Shown in pieces: positions 33,194 to 45,319 of a DNA stretch of 64,000 nt. Origin of the DNA: Magicicada septendecula. Taxonomy: Eukaryota > Arthropoda > Insecta > Hemiptera > Cicadidae. The notes beneath the pieces are model-generated. The model saw only the letters and a list, made by a program, of their open reading frames with translations. It had not been told where the DNA came from and ran no database searches. The position numbers and the translations under genes were made by a program. The first letter of the stretch is position 1; every line of letters begins with the position of its first letter. Where the stretch lies: NCBI GenBank assembly GCA_034769895.1, contig CM068371.1, positions 404,223,969-404,287,968 of the forward strand, written 5' to 3'.

Positions 33194-34844
33194 TATATAT
33201 ATATATATATATATTACAACGCTCCCTTTCGTCTAACACAATTATCTAATATTTGTGATGTTAGATAAAAAGTTACTTACCCGTGATATTACTTTACCTG
33301 GGCGCCAGAACAAATCCCAGATACAAATGACACGGTTTCAGCTTAGCTCAGCGCATGGAGACACTCTTTCTCAGGATTCGTTCAGTGATTGTGGTTTTCA
33401 AGGGGAATCGTTACAAACAACACTTTAAGATTTGATTGATTATTTAATTAACTTTTATTTAATTATTTTTAAACTTTAAATCGTTAATGGCACGACTTAA
33501 TTCTACCCTAACACTTATATTTACTGAGTGAGTGTGAAAAGTAATGATTAAGACGTTCAAACGACCTCTAGCTCTTATCTGGTTTGATTAAGAGATTTCT
33601 ATCTCCCAAACCAGTGCTAAAGAACATGTCTGCAATAATTTGCACGTCCAATACTACACACCACTTTCCATTCAACACTCCTATACTATATTAGAGCTAA
33701 TCTTATAGTTAAAATACAAAGTGTGCTTTTCTTAGTGTCTTTTTAAAATTGTTTATTGTTTTATTATTTGTTTAGCGCTTATATCATTGATCGATGAATC
33801 TATTTCTTACTGTTTGATGCGTTGACCGAAGATAGGAATCTGTAGAGGTCCTCCTTTCGATGGTGTTGCACAGAAGAATGGATTGATCAATGCGGTTGAA
33901 GATGCCCTGGCAATTACAGATGCTGTAGCCTTCTGTAGCACAGGTCCTTCACGGCTGATTAATTAATTAATTAACTAATTAATTAATTAACGGTTGTTTT
34001 ACGCAGCTAGTGTTATTGAATGTTGTTAATTCATCTACACTGCGGACTACTTCTTGATTTAGAACTTAATTTTCACTGTTGTGTAATTTAAAAATGTCTG
34101 TAGGTTAATTATACACGTCTCGTGTGTTTAAGTACCGAACGAAGAGTGATGCTACCCCTCGCTTTGAGCTGGCGTCAGTTTTAAATACGGGCTGCTGATT
34201 GGTTGTACAAATAAATCATGCGTTTTTCCAGTTGTGACAATCTCGAACAGGTCGGTCTAACACTCCATGACAGGTTCCAAACGGCAGAGAAATTCTTGTC
34301 AAAATCGTACTTCCTGTATTTCCAAATCGATTGATTACAGGTATTTGCAAATGCGTTTCCGAAGATCTGACCACAGAATATTGTTGCTTAGGTCTTTATC
34401 TGTGTGTGTGTGAAAACACCTTATTCCTACGTAGCATAATTCTCTCGTTATTCCTGTTGGCGTACGTCATCCGTATAACTTCTTCAATTTGTTAATTATA
34501 TTAACTGAGCTTGCGGCTACTTATAAAGCTTTTCTTGCTGAATACAATGCTGTTTTCAGAATTGCCGTATATTTATAACTTTTGAAGTTATCGCAGGTTG
34601 AACTGCTAATTCGCTTTGAGTAAAATTACCTGTTTGAACTGGATTCTACTATAGCGGTGACGTGTTAGAGTGAGATGGCTGGGATTATACGCTCTCTCTC
34701 TATCTTACGGCACTACACTCGTACCGTCTATCTCTTTCATATAACGCTCTGATAGGACGCTATTATGCATCGTTATAATATATATATATATACATACATA
34801 TATTCAATCACTTTCTGCTACAGTCAGTTTCTTGATGTATATAA
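33194..34844. other. Unassigned sequence, possibly a minus-strand LTR remnant
   Basis: It starts with an (AT)n run (33194-33215). On the minus strand, TGGCGCCCAGG (33297-33307) resembles the start of the primer binding sites found elsewhere, so 33308-34844 could be an LTR remnant. No partner LTR or coding sequence supports this. An (AT)n run also occurs near 34780-34795. Confidence 0.25.
33957..33990. repeat. (TTAA)n simple repeat
   Basis: About eight TTAA/AATT units with one substituted unit. Confidence 0.9.
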
Positions 34845-36720
34845 TACATTTAATATTTATAACTAAATTTACCTCAAGATGTTATTTTTCCTTATTTGGA
34901 ACATGTTTCGAGAGCTCCCGTACTCCCATCCTCAGCCTTTGCGATCTTGTGTCTGGTGAAATATTTGTGTGTTGGCTGCTGGATGCTATTAAGGTTGTTT
35001 GTTGGTCGTTGGTATTTTAAAGTTGTATTATTGTGTGTGATTGTGGTATATGTATTTGTATTTTGTGTATTTTCGATGTTAAGTGCTTGGAATATTGTGT
35101 CATGTTTTGTATTGATTTGTATTTGTTCTGGTATTAGTTTGTTTTGTGTTTATGTTTGTATATTTGTAAATTTTCTCAAATATTCATTATGGTGCCTTGT
35201 GTGGTATATGTTTTATTAGTGACACATTGGTTATGTCTGGGAATTCATGTCCTGTGTTTATGGCATGTGTTGCTAAATTGAATTTATATATTTCTGGTTT
35301 TTTGTATGCCTTTAGGCGTTCAAAATAACGTTTTTTCAGGTGATTTTGTAATTTATTTTTATTAGTTTTGTATGCTATTTTTATATCTGTGTTTTTAAAT
35401 AGTTTTGTTAGTTTTGTCATTTTATTATTTATGTATGTGAATGTGGCCCATTTTTTGTTGTTGTTATTATTTATGTGTTGTTCATTTTGATTAATTCTTA
35501 ATTGTTCAGTTTTTATTTTATATTTGATTTTATTTTCTATTTTGTTCATAGTATTTTTATTGTATCCATTTTCATAACCAATTTGGTATATTGTATTTCT
35601 TTCTTTGTTAGTTTCTTGTTTGTTTAGGGGAATTTTATACATTCTGTTAAATAGCGAATAGAATGCTGCCATTTTATGTTGTGGTGGGTGGTCAGAATGG
35701 TTAGGTATAATGATGTTAGTGGAAGTTGGTTTTCTATATATTGCATATTGTATGTGGTTGTTGTATCTTGTGATGGTTATGTCTAAATAGTTGATTTTGT
35801 TATGTTTTTCTTTTTCTTCTGTGAATTGTATTTAAGGATGTATGTTATTGATTTGTTTCAGTATGTTCTCTGCATTTGTGTTTTTGTTATTTGATACATA
35901 TAGCCCATCATCTACATATCTTATCCATATGCCATTTGGGTCATGTGATTTTATAATATTTTGTATTTTGGTATCTATGTATTGTAGGAATATTTCTGCT
36001 ATTATGCTTGATAATGGTGATCCCATTGCTAAACCTTCTTGCTGTTGATAAATTTTGCTATTAAATTCAAAATAATTTTGTTTTAGTATTAGTTGGAGGC
36101 TATTTTTTATTTCGGTTATATATTGTTTGTTTATTTTTGTTTTTTGTTCTTGATTTTTATTTTGTTGTTTTAATGTGTTGAGTTTTTTGTTGATTGTAAT
36201 GGTCTTTTTGTTTTTTTCATATCTTATTTTATTTTCTGTGTTATTGTATTTATTATTCCAAGTGATTGGATGTAATAAACTTGTTAGCTCTAAGTGTAGT
36301 TTGTACATGTCTAGTGTTATGCTATTTTTCTTACTGTATAATTGATTAATTTCGTTTTGTATCCATAATCTTTGTGCTTGTATTATTGTTTTTTGTGCAG
36401 TCATATTTTTGTTGTTTGTGTTTATGTTGATGTATTTAGGTGTTATTAATTTATGTTTTTGGCATTGTCTATTGAAGTATATATTCATGTTTGTGTTCAT
36501 TAGTTGTTTTTTTCGTGTTTGAAATTTGTTTAATAATTTGGTAATGTGGTTATTTGGAGTTGTGGTTATGTTGTTTGTGTACATGTTAATGTATATTTAT
36601 GTGAGAGATAATTTGTTTTATATTTATTTTCCGTTATTTGGTTGTTGATTTCACTTAATATTGATGTTCACTTCACTATTTTTTCACAATACACTTTTGT
36701 TTTTGTATTTGTTTGATAAC
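34845..36720 (-). mobile_element. Penelope-like copy, minus strand
   Basis: From the centre outward it has the N-terminal region typical of Penelope-like proteins (KLLNKFQTRKKQL, DMYKLHLELTSLLHP, about 36584-36130). This joins directly to the reverse-transcriptase palm (GLAMGSPLSSIIAEIFLQ and IRYVDDGLYVS). The post-palm segment (MAAFYSLFNRMYKIPL, 35672-35187) follows, with the end of the GIY-YIG domain (NLATHAINTGHEFPDI). The middle segment found in the plus-strand copy is not present here. Proteins are very rich in K, N and I, in line with the AT-rich sequence. It is broken in several places, some shared with the other copy. Confidence 0.8.
34906..34935 (-). ncRNA. Hammerhead-like core, minus-strand Penelope copy
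   Basis: On the minus strand, CTGAGGA is followed by a stem (GGGAG with CTCTC) and then GAAA. This is the mirror of the core at 38733-38762, with one or two loop changes. Hammerhead motifs in the terminal repeats of Penelope-like elements are established. Here the third helix looks short or imperfect. Confidence 0.45.
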
Positions 36721-36728
36721 CCCACTTT

Positions 36729-38823
36729 TTGTATTGTGAAAAGTTTAGCAATACAGAATTTAACAAAAAAGAAACAGAATATTTAAACAATATGTCAAAA
36801 ACTAACATAACTCAAAATGCAAACAGAAATCTAGAAAATTTAATAGTAGAAACAGAACTTGCCATTAACCTAATAAAAGACAATATACAAGAAGAAAAAA
36901 GAACAGAAGCAACACATATAATTAAAAAAATAATCACTAGCGAAATTAAAAACAAAGATAAACAAAAGAAAGACAATAAAACAATAAAAGAAATTAAAAA
37001 TAAAGTAAAGAACAATAATTTAATAATAACTAAAGCAGACAAAAGTCAAGCAACAGTAATCATTGATAAAGCAGACTACATAAAAAAAACCGAAGACTTC
37101 ATCAACAATAATAAATGCTTACAACTAAATAAAAACCCAACAGAAAACTATCTTAAACAAAGAATAAAACTAATAAAAACAACTAAAAACATTTTCAACA
37201 ATAAAAACACAGACATATACAGTATATAAATAAATAATAATCCAGAACCACCTAAAATGAATAGCCCAATAAAAATACACAAATTAAACAACCCAATACG
37301 TCCATTAATCAACTTCAAAAAAGCTCCTACATACAAAATAGCAGAAATAATAGCACAAAAACTAAAAAATAACCATCATAACATAAAAAATATATACGAA
37401 TTAATAGACATACTAAAAATAATAAATATAAATGAAAATAAATTTTTCACATCATATGACATCACAAACATGTACACCAACATCCCAGTAGAAGAAACAA
37501 TAGACATAATAATAAACAAACTTAAAGAACAAAATGAAAACAAACAATATATAACCGAAATAAAAAATAGCCTCCAACTAATACTAAAACAAAATTACTT
37601 TGAATTTAATAGCAAAATTTATCAACAGCAAGAAGGTTTAGCAATGGGATCACCATTATCAAGCATAATAGCAGAAATATTCCTACAACACATAGATACC
37701 AAAATACAAAATATTATAAAATCACATGACCCAAATGGCATATGGATAAGATATGTAGATGATGGGCTATATGTATCAAATAACAAAAACACAAATGCAG
37801 AGAACATACTGAAACAAATCAATAACATACATCCTTAAATACAATTCACAGAAGAAAAAGAAAAACATAACAAAATCAACTATTTAGACATAACCATCAC
37901 AAGATACAACAACCACATACAATATGCAATATATAGAAAACCAACTTCCACTAACATCATTATACCTAACCATTCTGACCACCCACCACAACATAAAATG
38001 GCAGCATTCTATTCGCTATTTAACAGAATGTATAAAATTCCCCTAAACACACAAGAAACTAACAAAGAAAGAAATATAATATACCAAATTGGTTATGAAA
38101 ATGGATACAATAAAAATACTATGAACAAAATAGAAAATAAAATCAAATATAAAATAAAAACTGAACAATTAAGAATTAATCAAAATGAACAACACATAAA
38201 TAATAACAACAACAAAAAATGGGCCACATTCACATACATAAATAATAAAATGACAAAACTAACAAAACTATTTAAAAACACAGATATAAAAATAGCATAC
38301 AAAACTAATAAAAATAAATTACAAAATCACCTGAAAAAACGTTATTTTGAACGCCTAAAGGCATACAAAAAACCAGAAATATATAAATCCAATTTAGCCA
38401 CACATGCCATAAACACAGGACATGAATTCCCAGACATAACCAATGTGTCACTAATAAAACATACCACACAAGGCACCATAATGAATATTTGGGAAAATTT
38501 ACAAATATACAAACATAAAACACAAAACAAACTAATTCCAGAACAAATACAAATCAATACAAACCATGACACAATATTCAAAGCACTCAACATCGAAAAT
38601 ACACAAAATACAAATACATATACCACAATCACACACAATAATACAACTTTAAAATACCAAAGACCAACAAAAAGCTTAATAGCATCCAGCAGCCAACACA
38701 CAAATATTTCACCAGACACAAGATCGCAAAGGCTGAGGATGGGAGCACGAGAGCTCTCGAAACATGTTCCAAATAAGAAAAAATAACATCTTGAGGTAAA
38801 TTTAGTTATAAATATTAAATGTA
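36729..38823 (+). mobile_element. Penelope-like copy, plus strand
   Basis: Parts in order: a pre-palm region (NNLIITKADKSQATVIIDKADY, 36729-37229); the reverse-transcriptase fingers and palm (SPIKIHKLNNPIRPLINFKK, DITNMYTNIPVEE, GLAMGSPLSSIIAE, IRYVDDGLYVS, 37257-37838); and the post-palm and endonuclease-side segment (37998-38786). The last ends in RLRMGARELSKHVPNKKK, a tail typical of these elements. Only the later part of the GIY-YIG endonuclease is recognisable. The 5' protein region seen in the other arm is absent, so this copy is 5'-incomplete. It is broken, with few interruptions. Confidence 0.82.
38733..38762 (+). ncRNA. Hammerhead-like core, plus-strand Penelope copy
   Basis: CTGAGGA (38733-38739), one extra base, a 6-bp stem (GGGAGC at 38741-38746 with GCTCTC at 38753-38758) closed by six bases, then GAAA (38759-38762). 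Downstream, ATGTT could pair with AACAT about 20 bases on to make helix III, with one mismatch next to the core. The motif overlaps the last codons of the element's protein frame. Self-cleavage is inference. Confidence 0.5.
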
Positions 38824-39529
38824 ATATATATACATATGTTGTATATATACGTCATAATATACTCATGATTCGAACTGCGTCGTGTTTGTATTCTTATTTT
38901 GACATAGCCGACATTTAGAAGACTACGAAAGTAGACCTACTTCTTCCAAACTATTATATAAAAAATTAATCACCCGGAAAATTAGACCCGGAAAAATATA
39001 CGTATATATGTAGGCCTAATATTAGATTAAGTCTACAGTACGCGATAGAAAAAGTTAACATTTTTAGACAATATGTTTATAGGGGATTTCGTTAGCTGTG
39101 CCTGAAGTAAAAGTCCACCTTGTCTCTCATAGGAATGCAAAAACAGGCGAAATATCCTGATTTCAGTGTAATATTATTACCCTTAACACAGAACGTCTAT
39201 AACTTTTATGCTGCAATAGAAATTGTTTTAATAAATACAGGTAACAATTACTCAGTTTGACTTCTTGTCTTCTCTCTTTATAAAAGCCTATTCGATTCTA
39301 ATGAAATACTCGAATATAAGACCCCCACATTCTAGAGCAAAGATCTAGTAAAAAATACGTAAGATCTTGCTTTTGACTTAATGCTGTACATTTGAGGATA
39401 TTTTAATAATGTCTAATAATTTTTAATACGCGGTTTTAGAAAAATATTAACGTCTCTGTTGTTTACGTTTAGTTTACTTGGAATTTAGTCAGAATTACGA
39501 ACAGTTTGAAAAGATGGGTGATCCGTCAG
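38824..39529. other. Unassigned AT-rich sequence
   Basis: No coding or repeat feature was recognised between the Penelope-like pair and the next LINE scrap. Confidence 0.45.
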
Positions 39530-39665
39530 ATCTAACTTCATTAATAAGGATTCATTAGAGCGATACAAGAAGCAACATTACTACTAACGGAACAAACTCA
39601 GACGAGTTCCAACTAAATGTGGAGTCAGACAAGGACATATACTTTCTCCTCGGTATAAGGCGCCG
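39530..39665 (+). pseudogene. Possible LINE reverse transcriptase scrap
   Basis: The plus strand reads RRVPTKCGVRQGHILSPR, which fits the conserved G-RQG-ILSP block of LINE reverse transcriptases. Weak upstream similarity extends to about 39500. It is very short, so the call rests on one motif. Confidence 0.4.
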
Positions 39666-39669
39666 AAAT

Positions 39670-40900
39670 TTTTAATATCTCGGGGGAGCGGGATTGATCC
39701 GCCTGGTCTCCCCCGTAGTTACGCCACAGGTCACAGGAAAACTTACAAATTAGTTTTCACAAATCAGAACAGAGTCAATAGATTACGAAAAATAAAAATA
39801 AATTAATAGATACTGGAGGGTGTCCATGAAGCGAATATTTCATGCGAAGGACGTCATGGGAAAATACCTATCAAAGGTCATAAAATAAACGCCCCAAAGA
39901 TAAACAGACGACACGGTTCTTCTTGAAGAAGTGAAGACGTGCTCCATAGCCTGCCTTTGGTGAAGTAGAAAGCCAAGACCATAGGAGTAAAATAAACACA
40001 AAATTACTTTTCTTCATGTTTTGAGGGTAGTAGAATCAGAGTCAGCCCTTATCTCGAACACGATTTTTTCGCGATCATCAATCTTCCATTTCCTTACGGA
40101 AAACATGGAAGTATAAAACGAAAATTATTCACCTTGAAAGGCAAAATAACAATAGTGTAGCCTATACCTAAAATTAGACAAACTGATAAATTTGAAATGA
40201 TTAACCAAAACGTGTATCGTCCTAGAGCAAGAAAGGGATAAATTCGGAAACAATGCGAGTTAGGAAAATTTGGGATGCGAAAACTCACACCAGATCAAGT
40301 ACATTTGTAACAGCTGAAAACTATTATACGAGTTTACTGTCTGGTCTTTCCTGGTAAAATTAAATAAACAAATAGCCGTAAGTCTGGGACCACGAGGGAA
40401 TCAGAGAAAATGAGAATAGATCAATCTGAAATATATTCTCATAGAATATTCAGCACTTAGGAACGGCGCAACGAATGAACGCGTTAATTTTGGAAGGTGT
40501 AAATACCCACACATTTATACAAAACTAATCTGTCGAGTATGCAAAATCGAGTATGTAAATATTTACACCATGTTATGGGAAAATGTGGCTGTGTAGCCTA
40601 TAGAGTCGAGTAATTCAAGCATACGTTCCAGACAGAAGACAATGCCATAGTTGCGACTTCGATGGGACTTTAGAGATCTGTGACCACTACGTTCACTAAA
40701 GAAAACTAAGATCTCAGTCACAGGCAGTGCCGTATAGCGTAATTGTTTTTAAGAATTTTTTTGGGTGTTGCGATGAAGGGAGCGGCGGCAAGTGGCTGCT
40801 GTCACAAATGATATATGCTGGCATTGTATCAGTTGCCATTCAAACAACAACTTGGGCGACCATTTGGCGACAGGAAGGCGCTCAACTTGGAAAGACAATA
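39670..40900. other. Unassigned sequence
   Basis: No feature was recognised. Short frames between 40727 and 41215 overlap one another on both strands without a known domain. Confidence 0.4.
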
Positions 40901-43800
40901 CCTCAGTAATAACAGATGTCCAAGCGTAAGGGCGTACGTGGGAACGCACTACAGTACCAGAAAACAAAAGGAGGACCCTTACAAAGACGAATTACCAAGA
41001 AAGTGGAGATGAACGCGACGCTAGTATTGTCTGGACACACATGGGAGCTTTGCAATAAGACTAGGGTGTACATCACTGACAAAGGCAAGGACTCGTACGG
41101 ACATTACATGAATGGAACAAGACTGGATGAAGCAGCAGGGGACATGTTTGCGGACCAGGCCAGCAGGCTGTGCAACAGATGTGCCGTACCAGGAACAGGA
41201 CCACCGAAAGTGTGAGAAAGACAGTCGGAGAAAACAATACTACGATTCGTTACACTTAGACTATGGAACACATGCGTAGCTAGTTAACGATTATCAGGAA
41301 ACGAGCAAAAAGGGGAGACACTAGAACAAGTGGATGATTGACAAGCATGAAATCCGGTCTATCGTTTAAAGCTAGGGTGGACTAGAACCGAAAGAGATGA
41401 GAGAAGGGATATACGCCGACCTATCAGAAACAAGAGTTTGGTAAAGGCGGTTCTCGAATAAGACGTTACCATAGGAACAGGAGTAGAGAACGAATAAGGA
41501 CGAAGTTGGGTCGCCCGAAGAGCAACTCAGGGTGGAGACTTCGGGAGAACTCAAGAATGAGACCCAATAGGAACGAAATTGGTGGGAAAAGACAGAATCT
41601 AGAGAAGAACACAGAGTAGGAGTAAAGTCACAAAACCAAATGACAAACGTGAGCGAGTTTTAAGTCAGTTTTATCTCAGTTTTCTATCAGTTTGTCTTAG
41701 TGAGTTAAAAACCCCGCTCGGCGTCGTTGCGACAATTTCTTTGGAGTCTTAGTAATATCTTGTTTCGTCAAAGTATTATAAGTGTCGGAGTCAATGCAAG
41801 TTACCAGTACGTAATCAGAAGACTTATTATCAGTCTTAGAAGAATTCGAAATTTCGGTCATGGAGTTAATCTCAACTATGGGTTAAGTTAATCTTAATCA
41901 GACTTTGTGATTGATTAATATACTGACGACTCGGGAAGTGCGGAGAGAATGTCGTTGTATATATCAAAAAATATAACTCAAGAACGAGACTTAGTTTGAA
42001 TAAATAGTTGATGCGATAACGAGTTGTATAATACGCTCAAATACTGACAATGCGAATTCGCGAAAGACAATTAAAACTATGAGCTAAACATTTCGATTGT
42101 GTACCGAACTAAAATACTCTTTACATCAGATACTTACGTTTAGATAAAGTAATGAAAAAGTTCGTGAGTGTATAAGATATAACGATAAACTAAAAACTAC
42201 AAACAGTCGATAAATATTAATAATGTGGTAAAGCCAAAATCATAAACTAATAAATCGCGAGTTGAACAATGCGGAACTAAGTGACCGTACAATTAAACGT
42301 ACGCCAGACCAATAACTTTTACGGGTGTGATTTAAAAGAGAATCGACATCTGAATGAGAACCTTGTGATAGTGAAAAGTGAACAGCAATCCAGCAATGGA
42401 GGTGACAGCCAGATTACGACCATTCCAAGGAGCAAGGGAGACAGGAGTTCTCCATAGATGCGCCGCCTAGTATGGATACATACCAAAAGTAAATTATTTA
42501 TGTATTTCTAGTGTAAGTCACCACTGTTCTGGCGCTCAAAAAGATAAACACCTCTGAGATAATTAAGAGTCAGAATTAAATTAAAGTTAAAGTAAAGTTA
42601 AACGATAATTCTTGGGAAAGTTTAAGAGAAAGATGAATCCATAAGTAAGAGTAAATTTGTAGTATGTAAAGAAATCATAAATTAATTGTCTATAACTAAG
42701 TACTATAACGAAATGAATTATTAGAGAAAAAACTAACGTACAAATGTAATGTATTATTGATTATCACATAATGATGTTTTGATTTTATGTCATTGACTAA
42801 TGATGAATCTATATATAAAGTTTGAATACAATCTAGTCCGTAATGTAAACCTTGGGCGTACGAGTCATGTTATTCATGGTTACCCCAATTGATACGAACT
42901 GTCTGACACAACTAAGTAGACTTACACATGACATCTTAAAAACAATGTACAAAGTACAAGATCAACTCTATTACATATGGATTATCAGCGGAGAGCTGAC
43001 GCAAGATAAAAGGTAATTAGTGTTTATTACTTGATTACACTTGTTGTCATTTATAGTATGCATAATGTGTGTTGTTGTCAATCACGCTCAACAGGTGCAA
43101 CACGATAAAGTTTGGTGATTCAATAATATGATTTGCATAATTAATTTAGACTTCAAATATACATAATATCCATGAAAAAGGGATAAAGTTTGACTGATTA
43201 CTCCATCAAAATTAATCCTAGAAAGTTATAGCTCAATTAAAATTCAATTCAATACTTAATTTAATTAATTAATTAGTAAAATTACAAAGTTGCTTCACAA
43301 CGTGGGGCAATGGAAGGTATATCCTGGTAGACAACAGTGATAAAGTTAGTCAATCACTGTATCCAAGATTAATAATTAATTAAATAATTAATTTATGCAA
43401 CTACATTTCCGTAATCCTACTAGAATATAAAGTTGTGTATATGGCATGCCCATCGTGGGGCAGTAAGCATTCGCATTAGTGGATAAACATAGTTGTAAAT
43501 AGCGCTCCAATCGCATGGCTTAAGAAGGCTATAATTATCACTCAATACTTTATTAAATTAATTGATAAAGCAATTAATTAATATGCAAATCAGATAAAGT
43601 TGTATATGGCGCCAACGCGAGGCTTATAACGAATTTTGTTAGTTAAGGGAAGCACAGACAAGATAGAATTAATTCCTAAAACTTAAACACACCGCTCAAT
43701 TGTTTACACATTAATTAAAATATGTTAATTAATTTATGCTGAATAAAATAAGCAGCATATACAGTTGTAGCCGTAACTAGGAGTTGCACCTGTTAGAGAA
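40900..43800 (+). mobile_element. Diverged plus-strand gypsy LTR related to G1
   Basis: The middle (41655-41700) has CAGTTTTATCTCAGTTTTCTATCAG-type repeats, like the reverse complement of the AACTGAG series in the G1 LTR. The 3' part (42840-43625) has the same repeated TATATGGC...CAACG-GGGGC units and ATTAATTAATTTATGCA blocks as the G1 LTR end, but on the plus strand. The best primer-site-like motif is TGGCGCCAACGCGAGGC at 43607. No gag or pol follows. I infer an old solo LTR or 5' LTR of a G1 relative. The left boundary is a guess. Confidence 0.5.
43293..43623 (+). repeat. Primer-site-like repeat series in the diverged LTR
   Basis: CTTCACAACGTGGGGC (43293), TGGCATGCCCATCGTGGGGC (43442) and TGGCGCCAACGCGAGGC (43607) are spaced about 150-165 bases apart. 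Each of the last two is preceded by AAAGTTGTGTATA or TAAAGTTGTATA and by an ATTAATT...TATGCA block. A fainter unit follows near 43765. This is the same design as in the G1 LTR, in the opposite orientation. Confidence 0.65.
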
Positions 43801-43817
43801 TGAGACTAGCTTCCTGC

Positions 43818-43829
43818 GGGGGGGGGGGG
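43818..43829. repeat. Poly-G run
   Basis: Twelve consecutive G on the plus strand, rare in such AT-rich DNA. No element end was identified next to it. Unassigned AT-rich sequence follows to 44570. Confidence 0.9.
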
Positions 43830-44575
43830 AGTTGGTCTCATAAGGGCAAATGAGAAATTCAGGATTCTTCCCACCATATCATTTTATAAATACATCGTAT
43901 TAATTATTTGCGTATCTCAATTTTTGAGTAAACCAACCTGAGTATAAGGAGTGAAAAAAATGTGGGAGCGCTAATTTCAAAACATTCCATCTTATCTATC
44001 TTCATTAACTGTTGTTCAAATTAAAGGTAATAAGTCTCAAGTCATTACGAATCACTTGAATTCTAGTGATCACTTGAAATACATTTGTATTTTTAATAGA
44101 TCTCGTGAAAATTAATCTTTCTGAACATATTTTGAAAAAGAAAATATTAACCTTTCGTACTTTAAGGATGTTGTTCCAAGAATGTTAAAGCAACTTATAT
44201 TTCTTGTTAAATTCCGTTATTTTTTATGTAAAATCGAGCAATAAAATATTCTCAGTTTTTCGAATTAAAAATAGACAACCCATAAGGGGAAGTGCGTGTG
44301 CGAGAAAAATAACGTTAGATTAATAGGCTCTGCCTTAGTTTTCTGACGCGTGGGTAATTCTTTTTTTTAATGCTTCAAATATGTACGGTATTTGCCAAAT
44401 GTTGAATGATTGTCATTATTAAAAAAACTGTATTTCGTTAATTTACAAACGTTGTAATCCATTTTATTTGTACAGTTATTTAAACTTTATTTTAACACAT
44501 GCAACTGGCTACATTAGTGTTCAAATTTGTCGCGTTTTCGGAGATAATTTTTAACTAAGATTATAGAATTACAGT

Positions 44576-45190
44576 ATGCTTGTTAAACTTGGGCAAACAT
44601 CAAGAGAGGCTCCGTACCTATGAAAGGTGGCAAAGAGCTTGGAACGAGAAGACGAGAGGGCGCTGGACCGTGATGCTGATCAAACACGCGAGGCCGTGGA
44701 TTAAGAGAAAGCATGGGGAGGTCGGTTTGTACCTGACGCAGCTTCTGAGCGGTCATGGATACTTCCGATCCTACCTCCATAAAATGGGTAAAGCCTTCGC
44801 TGCACGCTGCCTGTACTGCCCGGGTATCGAGGATAACGCAGAGCACACCTTCGACTGTGAAGGTGGGCCACGAGAAGGGTGTCTCTGGTTTTGGATATAG
44901 AAGTGATAGCTTCTAACATCGTCGGAGCTATGCTAAGAGGGGAGGACGTCTGGAACCATGCAGCACATTACGCAGAGGACATCCTTCGGGTGAAGAAGGG
45001 AGACTTAGAACGTTTTTAAAGTAGATCAATGATGATGTAAGCACATTTGACGCAGCAAAATGGCCTAGTCTGAAGTAGTGTGATAAACGGTCCCAGACTA
45101 GTGCTCGTTCGACGAAGAAGGGGTTTTAGCGCTTGAGATATGGGAGTCTCAAACTTCGTACGTAAATGAATTTCCCCTCCTCTTTAGAAA
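44576..45190 (+). pseudogene. R1-type LINE 3' end (5'-truncated)
   Basis: The translated start (ERLRTYERWQRAWNEKTRGRW, then ARPWIKRKHGEVGLYLTQLLSGHGYF) and the zinc-knuckle-like CLYCPGIEDNAEHTFDC (C-x2-C...H-x4-C) match the C-terminal part of R1-clade LINE proteins. The frame breaks near 44900. After one change of frame it continues as EVIASNIVGAMLRGEDVWNHAAHYAEDILRVKKGDLERF to a stop near 45019. About 170 bases of 3' UTR and an A-rich tail follow. It is 5'-truncated and frameshifted, so dead, but the tail is well preserved and the insertion looks fairly recent. Confidence 0.85.
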
Positions 45191-45193
45191 AAA

Positions 45194-45240
45194 AAACTAC
45201 TACTACTACTACAACTGCTACTACCGCTACTACAACTACA

Positions 45241-45293
<53 letters not shown>

Positions 45294-45313
45294 AACTACT
45301 ACTGCTACTACCA
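45194..45313. repeat. (ACT)n / (TAC)n microsatellite
   Basis: About 40 trinucleotide units with scattered CAA and TGC interruptions start immediately after the A-rich tail of the R1-type LINE. The poly-threonine and poly-valine frames across it are products of the repeat. Confidence 0.95.
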
Positions 45314-45319
45314 ATAATA

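Larger units (their letters stand above)
34845..38823. mobile_element. Head-to-head pair of Penelope-like elements
   Basis: Two copies point away from a shared centre near 36720. Their 3' ends are at 34845 (minus-strand copy) and 38823 (plus-strand copy), and the outer 2 kb of each arm are near-identical inverted repeats. Each arm carries a Penelope-type reverse transcriptase, a GIY-YIG-like tail and, at its outer end, a hammerhead-like core. The two copies keep different 5' parts. Inverted and partial-copy arrangements are well known for Penelope-like elements. Both copies are broken in several places. Confidence 0.85.

Noticed and set aside
40815-41215. Overlapping 60-100-residue frames on both strands
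   Set aside because: No domain was recognised, and the segment may be part of a diverged LTR; not called as genes.
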